Notes under the pieces: generated by a model
The model's database searches: none
What the model saw: the letters and a program-made list of their open reading frames with translations, nothing else
Told to the model about the DNA's origin: nothing
Position numbers and translations under genes: made by a program
Part shown: positions 55,001-64,000 of the stretch, piece by piece
Numbering within the stretch: the first letter of the stretch is position 1
Layout of the letters: every line of letters begins with the position of its first letter
Assembly (NCBI GenBank): GCA_905221605.1
Contig: CAJNDS010000324.1
Location: forward strand, 434,640-498,639
Reading direction: 5' to 3'
DNA length: 64,000 nucleotides
DNA from: Symbiodinium natans
Lineage: Eukaryota > Sar > Dinophyceae > Suessiales > Symbiodiniaceae

Positions 55001-58000
55001 CCCTAAAACCTCCAAACCCCAAGCCCTAAAACCCCCAAACCTTCAAAACCCTCCAGGTGCTGGGCAACGACCGGGCTCCCCGGGAGCTCAAGCACGGAGA
55101 CAAGATCGTGATCAGGGACGAGGCAGGGGGCCCTGAAACTCTTGGTCCCGTATAGCCGTATAGATCTTTAACCCCAATATATGAAGTAGGCCGCAATCCT
55201 GCATCTGGTGTTTCCCGTGTAGAGATCGCCGCGGAGGCCCGCCAAACTCACTTCGACTTCCTGGTGGACCGTTTCTTGTGTGTTGTCGGGTTTAGGGCTT
55301 AGGAAGTAGTGTCCGGGTTTAGAGTTTAGGGCTTAGGGCTTAGGGAGACCTAAACCCAAATCCCTAAACCTAAATTCCCTGCAGATCCAAGCGCAAGATT
55401 GTTGAGGTCCACCATGGTTTCTTGAGATCCTGGAGCACCCTAAGTCCTAATCACGCGGGCTACCCATTCTGACGGTTTTGGGGAATGTCTGAAGGGCTTG
55501 GCTTTGGAGCTCAGCTTGCACACGCAAGTTTGCAACCCGATGCTGCGCGCTCCCTTGAAAAGAGTTTGAGGGTTCAGGGTGTTGGGGCCTCCACAAGCAG
55601 ATCGCAACTCCTTTGCCGGGGCTTGCAGTTTGCTGGGTGCAGCATGGCGCGAGGGCGTGGTATGGCAGACGCGACGCAATGTAGTTTTACATGCAATTCA
55701 GATGGTTGGAAACACCCTCTGCCTGCTGTGCTACATTCGCCCAGGGCAGAGGCAAACTGCAAGCCCCCGGCAAAGAGGGGTTGTGATCTGCTCGTGGAGA
55801 TTAGAAGGTGGCGCTTGTGCCGGCTTCCCACATCCGGCCTTGCACGTGAACACCAAAACCCGAAACATCATATGCTCTGAACATCCAACACCCCGCACCC
55901 CCCCCCCCCCCGCAAGCCCTAAAGCCCAAACCCGTGTAACATCCTCAACATCCTAGACCCTCAGCATCCTGATCAGCCTAAGCATCCGCAACCCCGAACA
56001 CCCAAAACCCTCGAGCCTAAACCCGAAACCCTATAGACCTCAAGGCAAAATTTAAAAGTAGGAAGCCCTTAACCCAAGGCTGGACTACAAGCCCTCAATC
56101 ATCTTTTTGGCTTCAGTCATGTAGAAGGGGCCTTGCAAGTAGCCGGCCCAGGCCAACCGTAAACCCTGAGCCCTAAACCCTAAACCTCCCAAACGCTAAA
56201 CCCCCACCCCTAAACCCGCATACACCCAAAATCCTAAACCCTAAACCTGAATCCCTAAGCCTTAAACCTCCTAGACCCTAAACTGCCCGTAAAAGCGCCA
56301 ACGAGGACCTTCGACCCGTGGGAATTGGTCTGACCGACCCAAGGGAGATGGAAGAGATGGGTGGGGGAGCTCAGGTGTTTCGGTTTGTATGGGAGTTTAC
56401 GAAAATAAGGGGCCCCTAGTATGGCCCCCAAATAGTAGGATTCCCTCATGGAGGTGGTGGGGGGGGGGCTCGGTGAACAGGTTTAGGTTACATATATAGG
56501 GGGGGTTGAGGGATGTAAGGGGTCTGTACAGGGGCTTGAAGGGTCTTATGAGGGGTGTAAGGGGTTTCGTGTTCAGGCTGTTACATGGCTTTAGAGGCAG
56601 CTTGTGGATTTAGGTTTAGGTTTAGGGGGGTTTTAGTTTTTTTTTTTTTTAAGGGGCCTGAGCTGCATTGAGATTTTCTCATCTGAGCGTGACCGGTAGC
56701 TTGGCGGATCCTTAGCCTCGAGGGGATGATGGGGATGGTACTTGGCCCGGCCCCACTTGCCCAACCAACCCTAAACCCCGAGCCTTAAACCTTAAAGCCA
56801 GGTCCTGAACCCTAAACCCCAAACCCCAAGCCCCAAGCCCCAAACCCTAAGCGCTAAACCCTAAACCCTAAACCCTAAACCCTTGGAAGTTTAGAGTCTT
56901 TCTACTTAGCACATCTGCGGCGAAGGGCTCAGCTTGAAGCACCCTAGACAGCAACAATACCAACCACCTGCTCTCGAGCCCAACCCCTAAACCCTAAACC
57001 CGAAACCCTAGACCCTTAACCCTTAACCCTAAACCCTGAGCCCTGTATAAACTCTACATCCCAAACCCCAAGCCCGTAATTAACCCTAAACCCAACAAAC
57101 CCAATGCCTCAACCCCAAACCCTATACCTTAAAACTCCTAACGCTTATCCCGCCAAAAAAACCCATGCCTGCAGGGATCCGCAACCGACCGGCCTCAGTG
57201 GAGTTGGAAAAGTTGAAGGCTCCGTTCCATCGAATACCGCGAGTTTGGGGATACACCAAGATCCATGCTAGTCCAATGGCACGTTTTGCCCTTTTGGGTT
57301 CTGACCAACACGAAAGGGTTACCCTTATTGCAATCTGGTTGCTTTGCCCCCTAAACCCTAAACCCTAAACCCTAAACCCTAAACCCAAAACCCGATTAAG
57401 CTCCTGAGTCCTCAAGTTCCACAACTGCCTCATCTGCTGGAGTCTACTGGAGTTTAGGGTTTAGGGTTTAGGGTTTAGGGTTTAGGGTTTAGGGTTTAGG
57501 GTTTAGGGTTTAGGGTTTAGGGAAGATATTGTGAACATGGTCAGTGGCTGGCCGAGCCCCAAAACCTAGGCCAGCTAACACAAGCCCTACGCCCCGAACC
57601 CCGAAAACCCCTGGGTTGGCCTTCGGAGTATTCAAATCGTTTCCTTAACATTTGAGTTTATAAACGGCCGTATATGGTCAGTTCTCAACTGCAGGTCCCC
57701 TTTTGGCTACCCTACTCTAGGGGCCGCCATAAAACCGTGACCCCAAACGGACAATCGTTTAGAGAGCTGACCATATCTTGGTAGCCCAGTGGTGCACTTT
57801 ACCCATTTTTTTGGCCCAGGCTTCCCCCCCAAAAGCAATCAACCAAGAATGGGCACCCTGATTATAAGTTACTGGCCTACCAGGATCTACGAACATTATT
57901 TTTGAAGAGGTTGAAACGCCAACCCAGTTTGAGCCTGCAGGGTGTAGGCTGGCTCCTTCCAGACCCCCTCCCTGTCGGACTGGAGGCGAAGCTCTTGCAT

Positions 58001-61000
58001 CTACAAGTGCAGATGAAGAACCAGGTGTTGTGAGGGCTTAGGGTGGGTTAAGGGGTTGGAGATAGGGTTTAGGGTTTCGGGTTTCGGGTTTAGGGTTTAG
58101 GGTTTAGGTAAATAAAACCAGGGAACGGTTTTGGGTTCTGGGCTGGTCCATGGTGGAGGGCATTTCTCCGAAAGCGAAGGACTTGATCCCTCCCCCTGCG
58201 CCAGTCCTAAATCAGCAGAGTACCAGTTTGGAACAGTTGCTAACTCCCCTCTCCAAACCCCTAAACCCTAAATCCCAAGTTCTCAACCCTAGTGACGGAG
58301 GAGTTTCTTTTCTTTGACATGGTCGAAAGACATACCTAGCTCGATCTTCTGCAAAACTCCTGAAGCGGGTTTCAATTATTGTGTTTATACGGAAGTTTTG
58401 GGAAGTTTTGGGTTCGATTGTTGGGGTTAAGGCAAGCACTTCAACCCGAAACCCTTAAATCCTGAACCCTAAGCCTGAGCTGTCTTCAAAGTACCGAAGT
58501 ATCCACTTGGGCCCCAACACACTCTAGCTCTTTGGGATGATCTTCAAGGCAGCACCCCAACGGAGTACTCCACCACTCTTGGGTCATGTATAGAAGCCCT
58601 TCGTGGGGATCCTTTTCGCGAGGGTTCATAGGGTGCAGGGTTTAGGGTTTACGGTTTGCATTCTTGTACGGGAGTTGGTTTTGGAGTTGCGTACAGGTAA
58701 CCCCCTGAGAGGAAGATGAGGTCCTTGAAGACGAGAAACGATACTACGACATCGAGGTGGGCAGCACGTCGAGGGTTCAGGTCTTCTTGTGGTGTCAGGA
58801 TCTATATCCTCCTTGGGAATTATTGTTTCATCTAAAACCCAAGAGGATATTAAACATATGTTTTATTAAGGTTCTAAGAGGAGCATAGGGATTGGGTTCA
58901 GGGTTTAGTTGGGGGCCCTAAGTAAGCCATCTCGCGACACCGAATCCACAGCGTGCCCACCGAGGCAGGTGGCTCATGATGTGGCCGGCCAACCCTAAGG
59001 CCTAAAGCCTAAAGCCTAAACCCGGGTTTAGGGTTAGGGTTTAGGGTTTAGGGTTTACCCTAAACCCTAAACCTGAATCCGAAACCCCAAGCCCCTAAGC
59101 TCGAAATGGCCTTAAACCTACACGCTAAACACGCTCAAGCCTCAACCCCCTGAGTTGTAAAGGAGACCAAGGCACGCTCGAAATCCTGAAGCAAGAACGG
59201 TACTTTCTTGGCGCCCCAGGTCAACACCTCATTCGCTGTCACTCTTTTTCAGGTTTAGGGAGCGAGTTACAGGTTTGGGGTTTAGGGTTTAGGGTTTAGG
59301 GTTTAGGGTTTAGAGGGCCCTTAAACCCCGAACCGCAACAAGTTGTTTTTGGTAAAGCCAGGCCCGTCGATCTCAGCTGAACCAGAAAAGCCAAATGTGG
59401 GCTGAAGAGAGACTCGGACGAATGAAGTGCCAGGGAATGCTTAGGTTTCGATTTTCAAGGTTAGGGTTCCCCCCCCCCCCCCCCCCCCTCCCTCCAAGTA
59501 CGGCTCATCATTAAAGAGTTAAGGTGGACCCTGTAGTACCCGAAGCCCTGAACCCTAAACCCCCCCCCCCCCCCCCCAATGAAGGCTCATTAAGGCGTTA
59601 AGGGTAGTGCAAAGGGAGACTGTTGGGAAGTCAGGCGAGAGGAGTGGTACTGAGCCGTCAGATCTTGTGAAAGTAGGGTTCCACTGCTGAATCAGCCCTT
59701 GGGTTTCCATCACGAGACCCAAGTCCTGACTTGCGCCCTAAACCCGAAACCGTATCCCCTGAGCCCCAAACCCTAAACCCTCAAAATCTTCAGATGTGAT
59801 GTATAGATGTACTCCGCCGGCCATGGGTTGAGTGCCCTGTTGGAGGTTGTGTAGGCCTCTCCAGGAAGTTTGGGTTCTGGGGTTTCGGGTTTAGGGTTGT
59901 TTAGGGTTTAGGGTTTAGGGTTTAGGGTTTACTGTAGGGTTTAGGGTTTAGGGTTTCCAGAGGATTGCAGCTATCCGATAGCTATGCGTCTGCTTGGGCA
60001 CAGAGACCCTCGTACTGGGCATATAGTGAGTGCGCGCGTCTTGAGGGAAAAACTGGGATTGACGGTACCCAAACTGCACCGGCAAACTCTGAAACCCTAG
60101 GCGAAACTAGAATCTCCTAAGCCACTGAAACACCCTCACAGTCCTCATCCCTAAACTCCCAAACTCCTCAACCCTAGCCTTCTCAAACTCCTCAACCCTA
60201 ACCCCCCCCCCCCCCCCTACTCCACAAACCCAAGCTCAAAAACTTGTTGAACAAGCAACCGCTCCCCTCTTAATAACCTAGACTCCTCAACGGTGTGAGA
60301 TGTTGTTTTGGTTTTAGGGGATTCGTGCTTGAGAGCTTTAGAGATTCTAGTATTTGGGGTGCGGGGTTTGAGGGTCGATGCCCCCAAGCACCCCCTCAAC
60401 TCCCGAAGGTGTAGGGTTTAGGGTTGAGGGTTTAGGGTTTAGGGCCCTAGACCCCTAAGCCCGAAGCCCTAGCCCTAAACTCTTCTCCACTGAGGATCGG
60501 TAGACTAGACAAGGCCGCACGCTGGGTTGCGGGTCGGGTCTCGGGTATCTCCGTGGCGCTTTGTATGTAGCGTGAGGTTTGGACCCTAAACCCTAAACGC
60601 GCCTTGTTTGGGTTTAACAAGATCTTGTTTTCGAAGGTTACAAGCGTGTTCGTCTGAAAATCATCGGGACGCCCAGTGGCACCTTCCTAGAGACTCCAAT
60701 ATCCCTCCATGAAGTATTCCTTAGCTCCTTGTGGGTTCCGTTTTATGCAACTTGAAGAAATATTCCTATGAACCCTAAACCCTAAACCCTAAATCCTAAA
60801 CCCTAAACCCTAAACCCTAAACCCTAAACTGCAGAGGGAATGTCGGTATCCGATTACAAGTTGAGGGAGAGTCCTTAGCTCAGGCGCCCAGTTACAACTG
60901 AAGGAGTAAACCCTAAACCTAAAACCCTAAACCTAAACCCCAAACCCCAAACCCTAAACCCTAGACCCTAAACCCCCGTGTGTTCAGGGTTGCTGGAGTC

Positions 61001-63076
61001 TTTGAGTTCGTGCTAGGCTAGAGGATTCCTGACGAACCTATTCAGACAAACAAGGGTTCAGGGTTTAGTTTAGGGTTTCCAGGGTTTAGTGTTTTTAGGG
61101 TTTGGGGTTTACAGGGTTTAGGGTGCTGGGAGACCTAGTCATCTATCATGTGGGGGGGGGGGGGGGGGGGGTGCTTGTAGGGGAGTTCTAGGAGTGATAG
61201 GGCTTAAGGATGTTCAGGGTTTAGGGGGTGTTCCCACCTACTCGCGAACTGAAGCCTCCAAACCTCCTAAACCCTAAACCCTAAACCCTAAACCCTAAAC
61301 CCTAAACCCTAAACCCTAAACCCTAAACCCTACAGATAAACCCCAAAGCCAGAAGCCCTGGGTGGCAACCCCCCGGTAGGATGACGTCTGCACAGTGTGA
61401 GGCACCCCCCAAAAATCTCTCTGATGAGCATCTCCACCGGAATGAAATCCTAAATGCTGTTTAAGGTTTAGGGTTTAGGGTTTTGGGTTTGGGGTTTAGG
61501 GTTTAGGGTTTAGGGTTTAGGGTTTAGGGTGGTCAAGTTGCTGGCTTACTTCATGGGACTCTATACCTTGGACCTGGAAGGTTGCACCCTTGGGTCTGCG
61601 GACCCTTGCTTCAAGATCCTGTGAGGGGTTGTAAGGGCCATGTTAGGAGTGTAGTGAGGGAATCTCTTAGGGGCACATCCTCAAGCAGTCCAGAGATACC
61701 TGCTCTGTTTTTTTGTTTTTTGCGGGGGAGGGTGGGGGGGGGGGGGGGGGGGGGTGGGTGGGTATTGGGTGGGTATTCCCTCACTTTTGGTGGTTAGCTG
61801 CGGCTTAGTTGAGCAAGTAAGCACTCGAGCTGCCAGCTGGCACTCCCAAAGATTACCTGAGGCCCTAAACCCTAAACCCGAAACCCTAAACCCTAAACCC
61901 CCCAAAGCAGCCCTTTAGACCTCGCTGCCAGGAAACCAAGGTGCTGCAGGCACGGCCGGCCTCCATTTTTGTTTGTCCTTCAACTACATCCCCCTTGGGA
62001 ATAGTTTTCTATTTTTGTTATGGTTTAGGGTTTGGGGTTCAGGGTTTGGGGTTTAGGGTTTTGTTCATATAAAACCCAAGGGGATATTGGAAATACTATT
62101 TTTATTAAGGTTCTAAGGGGAGTATAGTCAAGGGGACATGTAAGTCGTAAGCTTCGCCTCAGCGTAGAACGCCCGACTGCCTATTGTCAACGCACAACAA
62201 GAACCCTAAACCCTTGCTTTTAATTTAATGGGTAGTTTGGGGGTTCGGTACGCCCGAAGCTTGCTGAGACATGATACCTTTCAGTTGCCAACCCGAACCT
62301 CCAGCCCTAAACCCATAGTTCCCCAAACCCCAAACCCCAAACCCGAAGCCCTGGACCCTAAACCCCCGCATCGTACCCGAGTAGACATCAACCCGAAGCC
62401 CTAAACCCTAAGCCCCTAAAACCCCCCAAACCCCAGACTCGAAGCCCTAAACTCTAAACCCTAAGCCCCTAAACCCCAAACCGCAGACTCGAAGCCCTAA
62501 ACCCTAAGCCCCTAGACCCGAGATGAAACCCCAAGCCGGCTTAGGACGCAGGGTTGTCTTGTTCCCGAAAACAAGAGCCCTAGAACAAACCCTAATCCCT
62601 AAAACCCAGACCCCCCAGCCCTAAAGCCTAACCCCCACCCCCCGTCCCCAAACCCTAAAATCCCTAAGTCCTTCATAGACGTAAGGCATCCCAAAGCATT
62701 GTGCAGAGAATCCGAAACCTTAGCCTTCAGCTGCCGAACTTAGGGTTTAGGGTTTAATTAGGATTTAGGGTTTAGGGCTTGCCCGAACATGGGCTTAGGT
62801 CCGCACAACCGAACGATGCCCATGGTAAGTCCCTGAGCCCTATAAACAACCTCCTAAGTCCTAAGCCTTAAACCCTAAGTGCCCCAAGTCCTGTAAGCCC
62901 TCAACCCTAATACGCCCCAAACCCTAAGGCCTGTAAGGCCTAAACGCTATAAGCCCCTAGACCCTAAGCCCTGAAGGCCCTAAACCCTATAAGCCCTCAG
63001 TCTGATGCAGGACGAGCTCCACGAACGCCGCGAGAAGTGGAAGGAGAAACTCGCCGAACTCTACGAAACCAACAAG
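49099..63076 (+). CDS. Gene G: FHA-domain protein, 3' end beyond the window
   Basis: Exons: 49099-49122, 50146-50190, 52111-52182, 54449-54520, 55057-55122, 55225-55277, 56296-56374, 57175-57211, 57941-58024, 58710-58756, 59362-59426, 59971-60025, 63011-63076; 255 codons in phase, then a GT donor. It starts MAPSQASK and gives an N-terminal FHA domain: WCGRKFHKGSTVL (glycine-arginine pair), MDKPFVSHTHCKVS (SxxH motif), FYIVDSSTRGTYVND (DxSxxGTxxN motif), then PRELKHGDKIVIRD. FHA domains bind phosphothreonine peptides, usually in nuclear signalling or RNA processing. A helical stretch (AEARQTHFDFLVDRF), an acidic run (EEDEVLEDEKRYYDIE) and a charged helix (HERREKWKEKLAELYETNK) follow. Phases match at every junction used. 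The FHA exons are firm; 57175-57211, 59362-59426 and 59971-60025 are supported only by frame and phase. No catalytic domain is seen in the part present. Confidence 0.6.
49166..50102. repeat. Gene G intron 1: short TTTAGGG, long CCCTAAA
   Basis: TTTAGGG (49166-49196) after the exon, unique sequence with a family I remnant (49627-49690), CCCTAAA (49432-49505) with CCCTAAAA 8-mers (49508-49560), then about 50 CCCTAAA units (49737-50102) before the acceptor. Confidence 0.8.
50203..52110. repeat. Gene G intron 2
   Basis: TTTAGGG (50203-50290) starts 13 bases after the exon. A tandem repeat (50525-50745), unique sequence, a TA tract (51483-51500), TTTAGGG (51660-51740) and TTTAGGG (51957-52085) follow. 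The 3' array has the unusual orientation. Confidence 0.7.
50525..50745 (+). repeat. Two and a quarter copies of a roughly 95-bp unit
   Basis: GGGGGGTGCCTTGGGGAGCTC starts near 50531, 50625 and 50714. Each unit contains CCGCGAAACGA...TCGTTTCGCGG, a short inverted repeat. Confidence 0.7.
52183..53200. repeat. Gene G intron 3, 5' part: TTTAGGG and GGGGTTTT arrays
   Basis: TTTAGGG (52196-52222), about 16 units at 52360-52470, then GGGGTTTT/GGGGTTTTG units (52550-52735). This is the unit used as telomere by some ciliates, here only a local variant. The Gly/Phe/Trp ORFs are repeat translations. A TA tract (52985-53035) and C-rich sequence follow. Confidence 0.75.
53535..53762 (+). repeat. TTTAGGG arrays with GCTTAGG sub-block
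   Basis: Nine TTTAGGG units (53535-53600), a short spacer, then TTTAGGG changing to five GCTTAGG units and back (53660-53762). Confidence 0.75.
54128..54244. mobile_element. TIR element family IV
   Basis: Left arm CTTGGCAGGCCAGTGGTACCC, right arm TTTGCTGGGCTACCGAG; the core has AAAAAAGGGTGCCC. It is related to 20687-20882 and 57777-57882. Confidence 0.6.
54521..55056. other. Gene G intron 4
   Basis: Half of a family II element (54605-54655), unique sequence, then degenerate C-rich CCCTAAA/CCCCAAA (54905-55050) leading to the CTCCAG acceptor. Confidence 0.5.
55587..55806. mobile_element. Foldback element with roughly 50-bp arms (family X)
   Basis: The left arm (CACAAGCAGATCGCAACTCC, then TTTGCCGGGGCTTGCAGTTTG) is the inverse of the right arm (CAAACTGCAAGCCCCCGGCAA, then ending GATCTGCTCGTGGAG). 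A core of about 110 bp separates them. The 131-codon ORF across it is probably accidental. Confidence 0.7.
56375..57174. other. Gene G intron 7
   Basis: A diverged family III copy (56391-56452) starts 16 bases into the intron. G-rich sequence, a poly-T run, and CCCTAAA/CCCCAAG blocks (56757-56882, 56985-57060) follow. Confidence 0.5.
57212..57940. other. Gene G intron 8 with family IV element
   Basis: CCCTAAA (57350-57388), TTTAGGG (57453-57523), then a family IV copy at 57777-57882 (left CTTGGTAGCCCAGTGGTGC, right TTACTGGCCTACCAG). Confidence 0.6.
58800..58890. mobile_element. TIR element family VI, intact copy
   Basis: Left CTATATCCTCCTTGGGAAT and right CTAAGAGGAGCATAG form imperfect inverted ends. 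The core carries AAAACCCAAGAGGATATT and TTTTATTAAGGTT. Confidence 0.6.
59030..59970. repeat. TTTAGGG blocks and poly-C runs in gene G introns
   Basis: TTTAGGG directly facing CCCTAAA (59024-59075), TTTAGGG (59277-59312), poly-C runs (59470-59490, 59560-59578), TTTAGGG (59887-59955). An exon-like peptide, LEILKQERYFLGAP, at 59175-59219 has a GT after it but does not fit the phase chain. Confidence 0.5.
60026..63010. other. Gene G long intron
   Basis: Short TTTAGGG/CCCTAAA blocks (60413-60445, 60770-60830, 60905-60975, 61260-61330, 61462-61530, 61865-61900), G runs (61153-61171, 61730-61755), the family VI copy, and degenerate C-rich sequence (62290-62990) before exon 63011. No further gene recognised. 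Confidence 0.5.
61984..62127. mobile_element. TIR element family VI, copy interrupted by a telomere-like array
   Basis: It matches 58800-58890 on both sides (CCTTGGGAATAGTTT; AAAACCCAAGGGGATATTGG; TTTATTAAGGTTCTAAG). The middle holds about 45 bp of TTTAGGG/TTTGGGG units (62022-62064) that the other copy lacks. Confidence 0.65.
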
Positions 63077-63395
63077 GTGGGCCCACGCCCTGCCCAGGAT
63101 TGAGGCTTAGGGTTTTCTGGGGTTTTGGGCTTATGCTCTAGGGTTTGGGGATGTTTGGGGTTTAGGGTTTCGGGGTGGCTACCCCGCAAAGGTTAGAAGT
63201 TTGAGTGCCTAAAGGGGGGTTTAGGGTTCAAGGTTCTGGAAGCTTTGAGCCGTGCCCCTAAACCCTAAACCCTAAACCCTAAAGGCTCAGGGTTGCAGTG
63301 GGGTTTAGGCGAGAACGTAGAGTTAACCCTAAACTCATAGCTTCTCAGAGTTCATGGGGTTGCTGGGGCTTAACCCAACCCTCAGGTGCATGTGT

Positions 63396-63470
63396 AGGGT
63401 TTAGGGTTTAGGGTTTAGGGTTTAGGGTTTAGGGTTTAGGGTTTAGGGTTTGGGGCTTGGGGTTTTGGGT
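63396..63470 (+). repeat. TTTAGGG array
   Basis: Eight perfect units followed by TTTGGGG-type units. Confidence 0.8.
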
Positions 63471-63529
63471 TTGGGGTTTTACTTGAATAATCCATATAAT
63501 GCTTAACATATCTTTTGGGTTTTCATGGA

Positions 63530-64000
63530 AAATCATATATGGGTTGGGGTCTGGGAAGGGTCATGTTTGGTCTTGAGGCGTCCGAAGTCGGGATTGGTCT
63601 TTAAAAATATGGTCTCGGCTTGCGTTTACGAAGCAAACCTAGTAGAAAAAACACATCTGGGTTGGGGCCTGGGGAGGGTCATGTTTGGTCTTGAGGCGTC
63701 CGAAGTCGGGATTGGTCTTTAAACATATGGTCTCGGCTTGCGTTTACGAAGCAAACCTAGTAGAAAAAATACATCTGGGTTGGGGCCTGGGGAGGGTCAT
63801 GTTTGGTCTTGAGGCGTCCGAAGTCGGGATTGGTCTTTAAAAATATGGTCTCGGCTTGCGTTTTGCGAAGCAAACCTAGTAGAAAAAATACATCTGGGTT
63901 GGGGCCTGGGGAGGGTCATGTTTGGTCTTGAGGCATCGTAAGTCGGGATTGGTCGTAAGAAACATGGCCTCGGCTGGCGCTGAGGAAGTCAGTGTCATAC
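63530..64000 (+). repeat. 118-bp tandem repeat, about four copies, continuing to the edge
   Basis: GGGTTGGGG starts at 63541, 63659, 63777 and 63896, giving a period of 118 or 119 bp. Each copy contains GAGGGTCATGTTTGGTCTTG (or a one-base variant) and GGTCTCGGCTTGCGTTT. The last copy is more diverged and cut by the window end. Confidence 0.9.

Noticed and set aside
55485-55880. 131-codon ORF
   Set aside because: It runs across both arms and core of the foldback element 55587-55806, and ORFs overlap it in other frames; no domain is visible.
59163-59219. Exon of gene G reading LEILKQERYFLGAP
   Set aside because: Its start phase does not fit after 58756 or before 59362, although the peptide and GT donor look real; it could be alternative.

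Overview
The window looks like nuclear DNA of a dinoflagellate or close relative. This is inferred from three things. Exon-sized coding islands are joined by introns with many GC and a few GA donors, usually at an AG|G boundary. The candidate genes all lie head-to-tail on the + strand with gaps of only about 0.3-0.4 kb (about 1.1 kb in one case). Lys/Gly/Trp-rich RRM proteins are present, and plant/alga-type TTTAGGG repeats occur everywhere in both orientations. There are no bacterial features, and most long open frames are translations of repeats.

Layout. Gene A (106-8307, 12 candidate exons) encodes a small protein with a signal-peptide-like start. Genes B (8738-15434) and C (16510-22208) are tandem paralogues, each coding one RRM RNA-binding domain after a Lys/Gly/Trp-rich head. 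Gene D (22531-48809, about 20 short candidate exons) has no recognised function. A continuous 444-residue LAGLIDADG homing endonuclease ORF (30865-32199) lies in one large intron of gene D. Gene G (49099 to beyond 63076) encodes an N-terminal FHA phosphopeptide-binding domain followed by an acidic and charged region. It runs off the right edge, where a 118-bp tandem repeat begins. I built these models by hand from reading frame, splice-site and phase agreement. B, C and the FHA part of G are also supported by domain homology. A and D rest on frame and phase only.

Nearly all remaining sequence is intron. Introns are packed with TTTAGGG-like arrays, usually in the TTTAGGG sense just after an exon and the CCCTAAA sense just before the next one. 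An intron transcript could therefore fold end to end. Between the arrays are at least eight families of short (about 80-260 bp) terminal-inverted-repeat elements, most with two or more copies. One of them coincides exactly with an intron of gene C (20687-20882), with its inverted-repeat end serving as the 3' splice site, which is what an introner would look like. Two stretches are nearly free of TTTAGGG: 29.43-33.1 kb (around the endonuclease) and 38.5-42.0 kb (with a roughly 145-bp tandem repeat).
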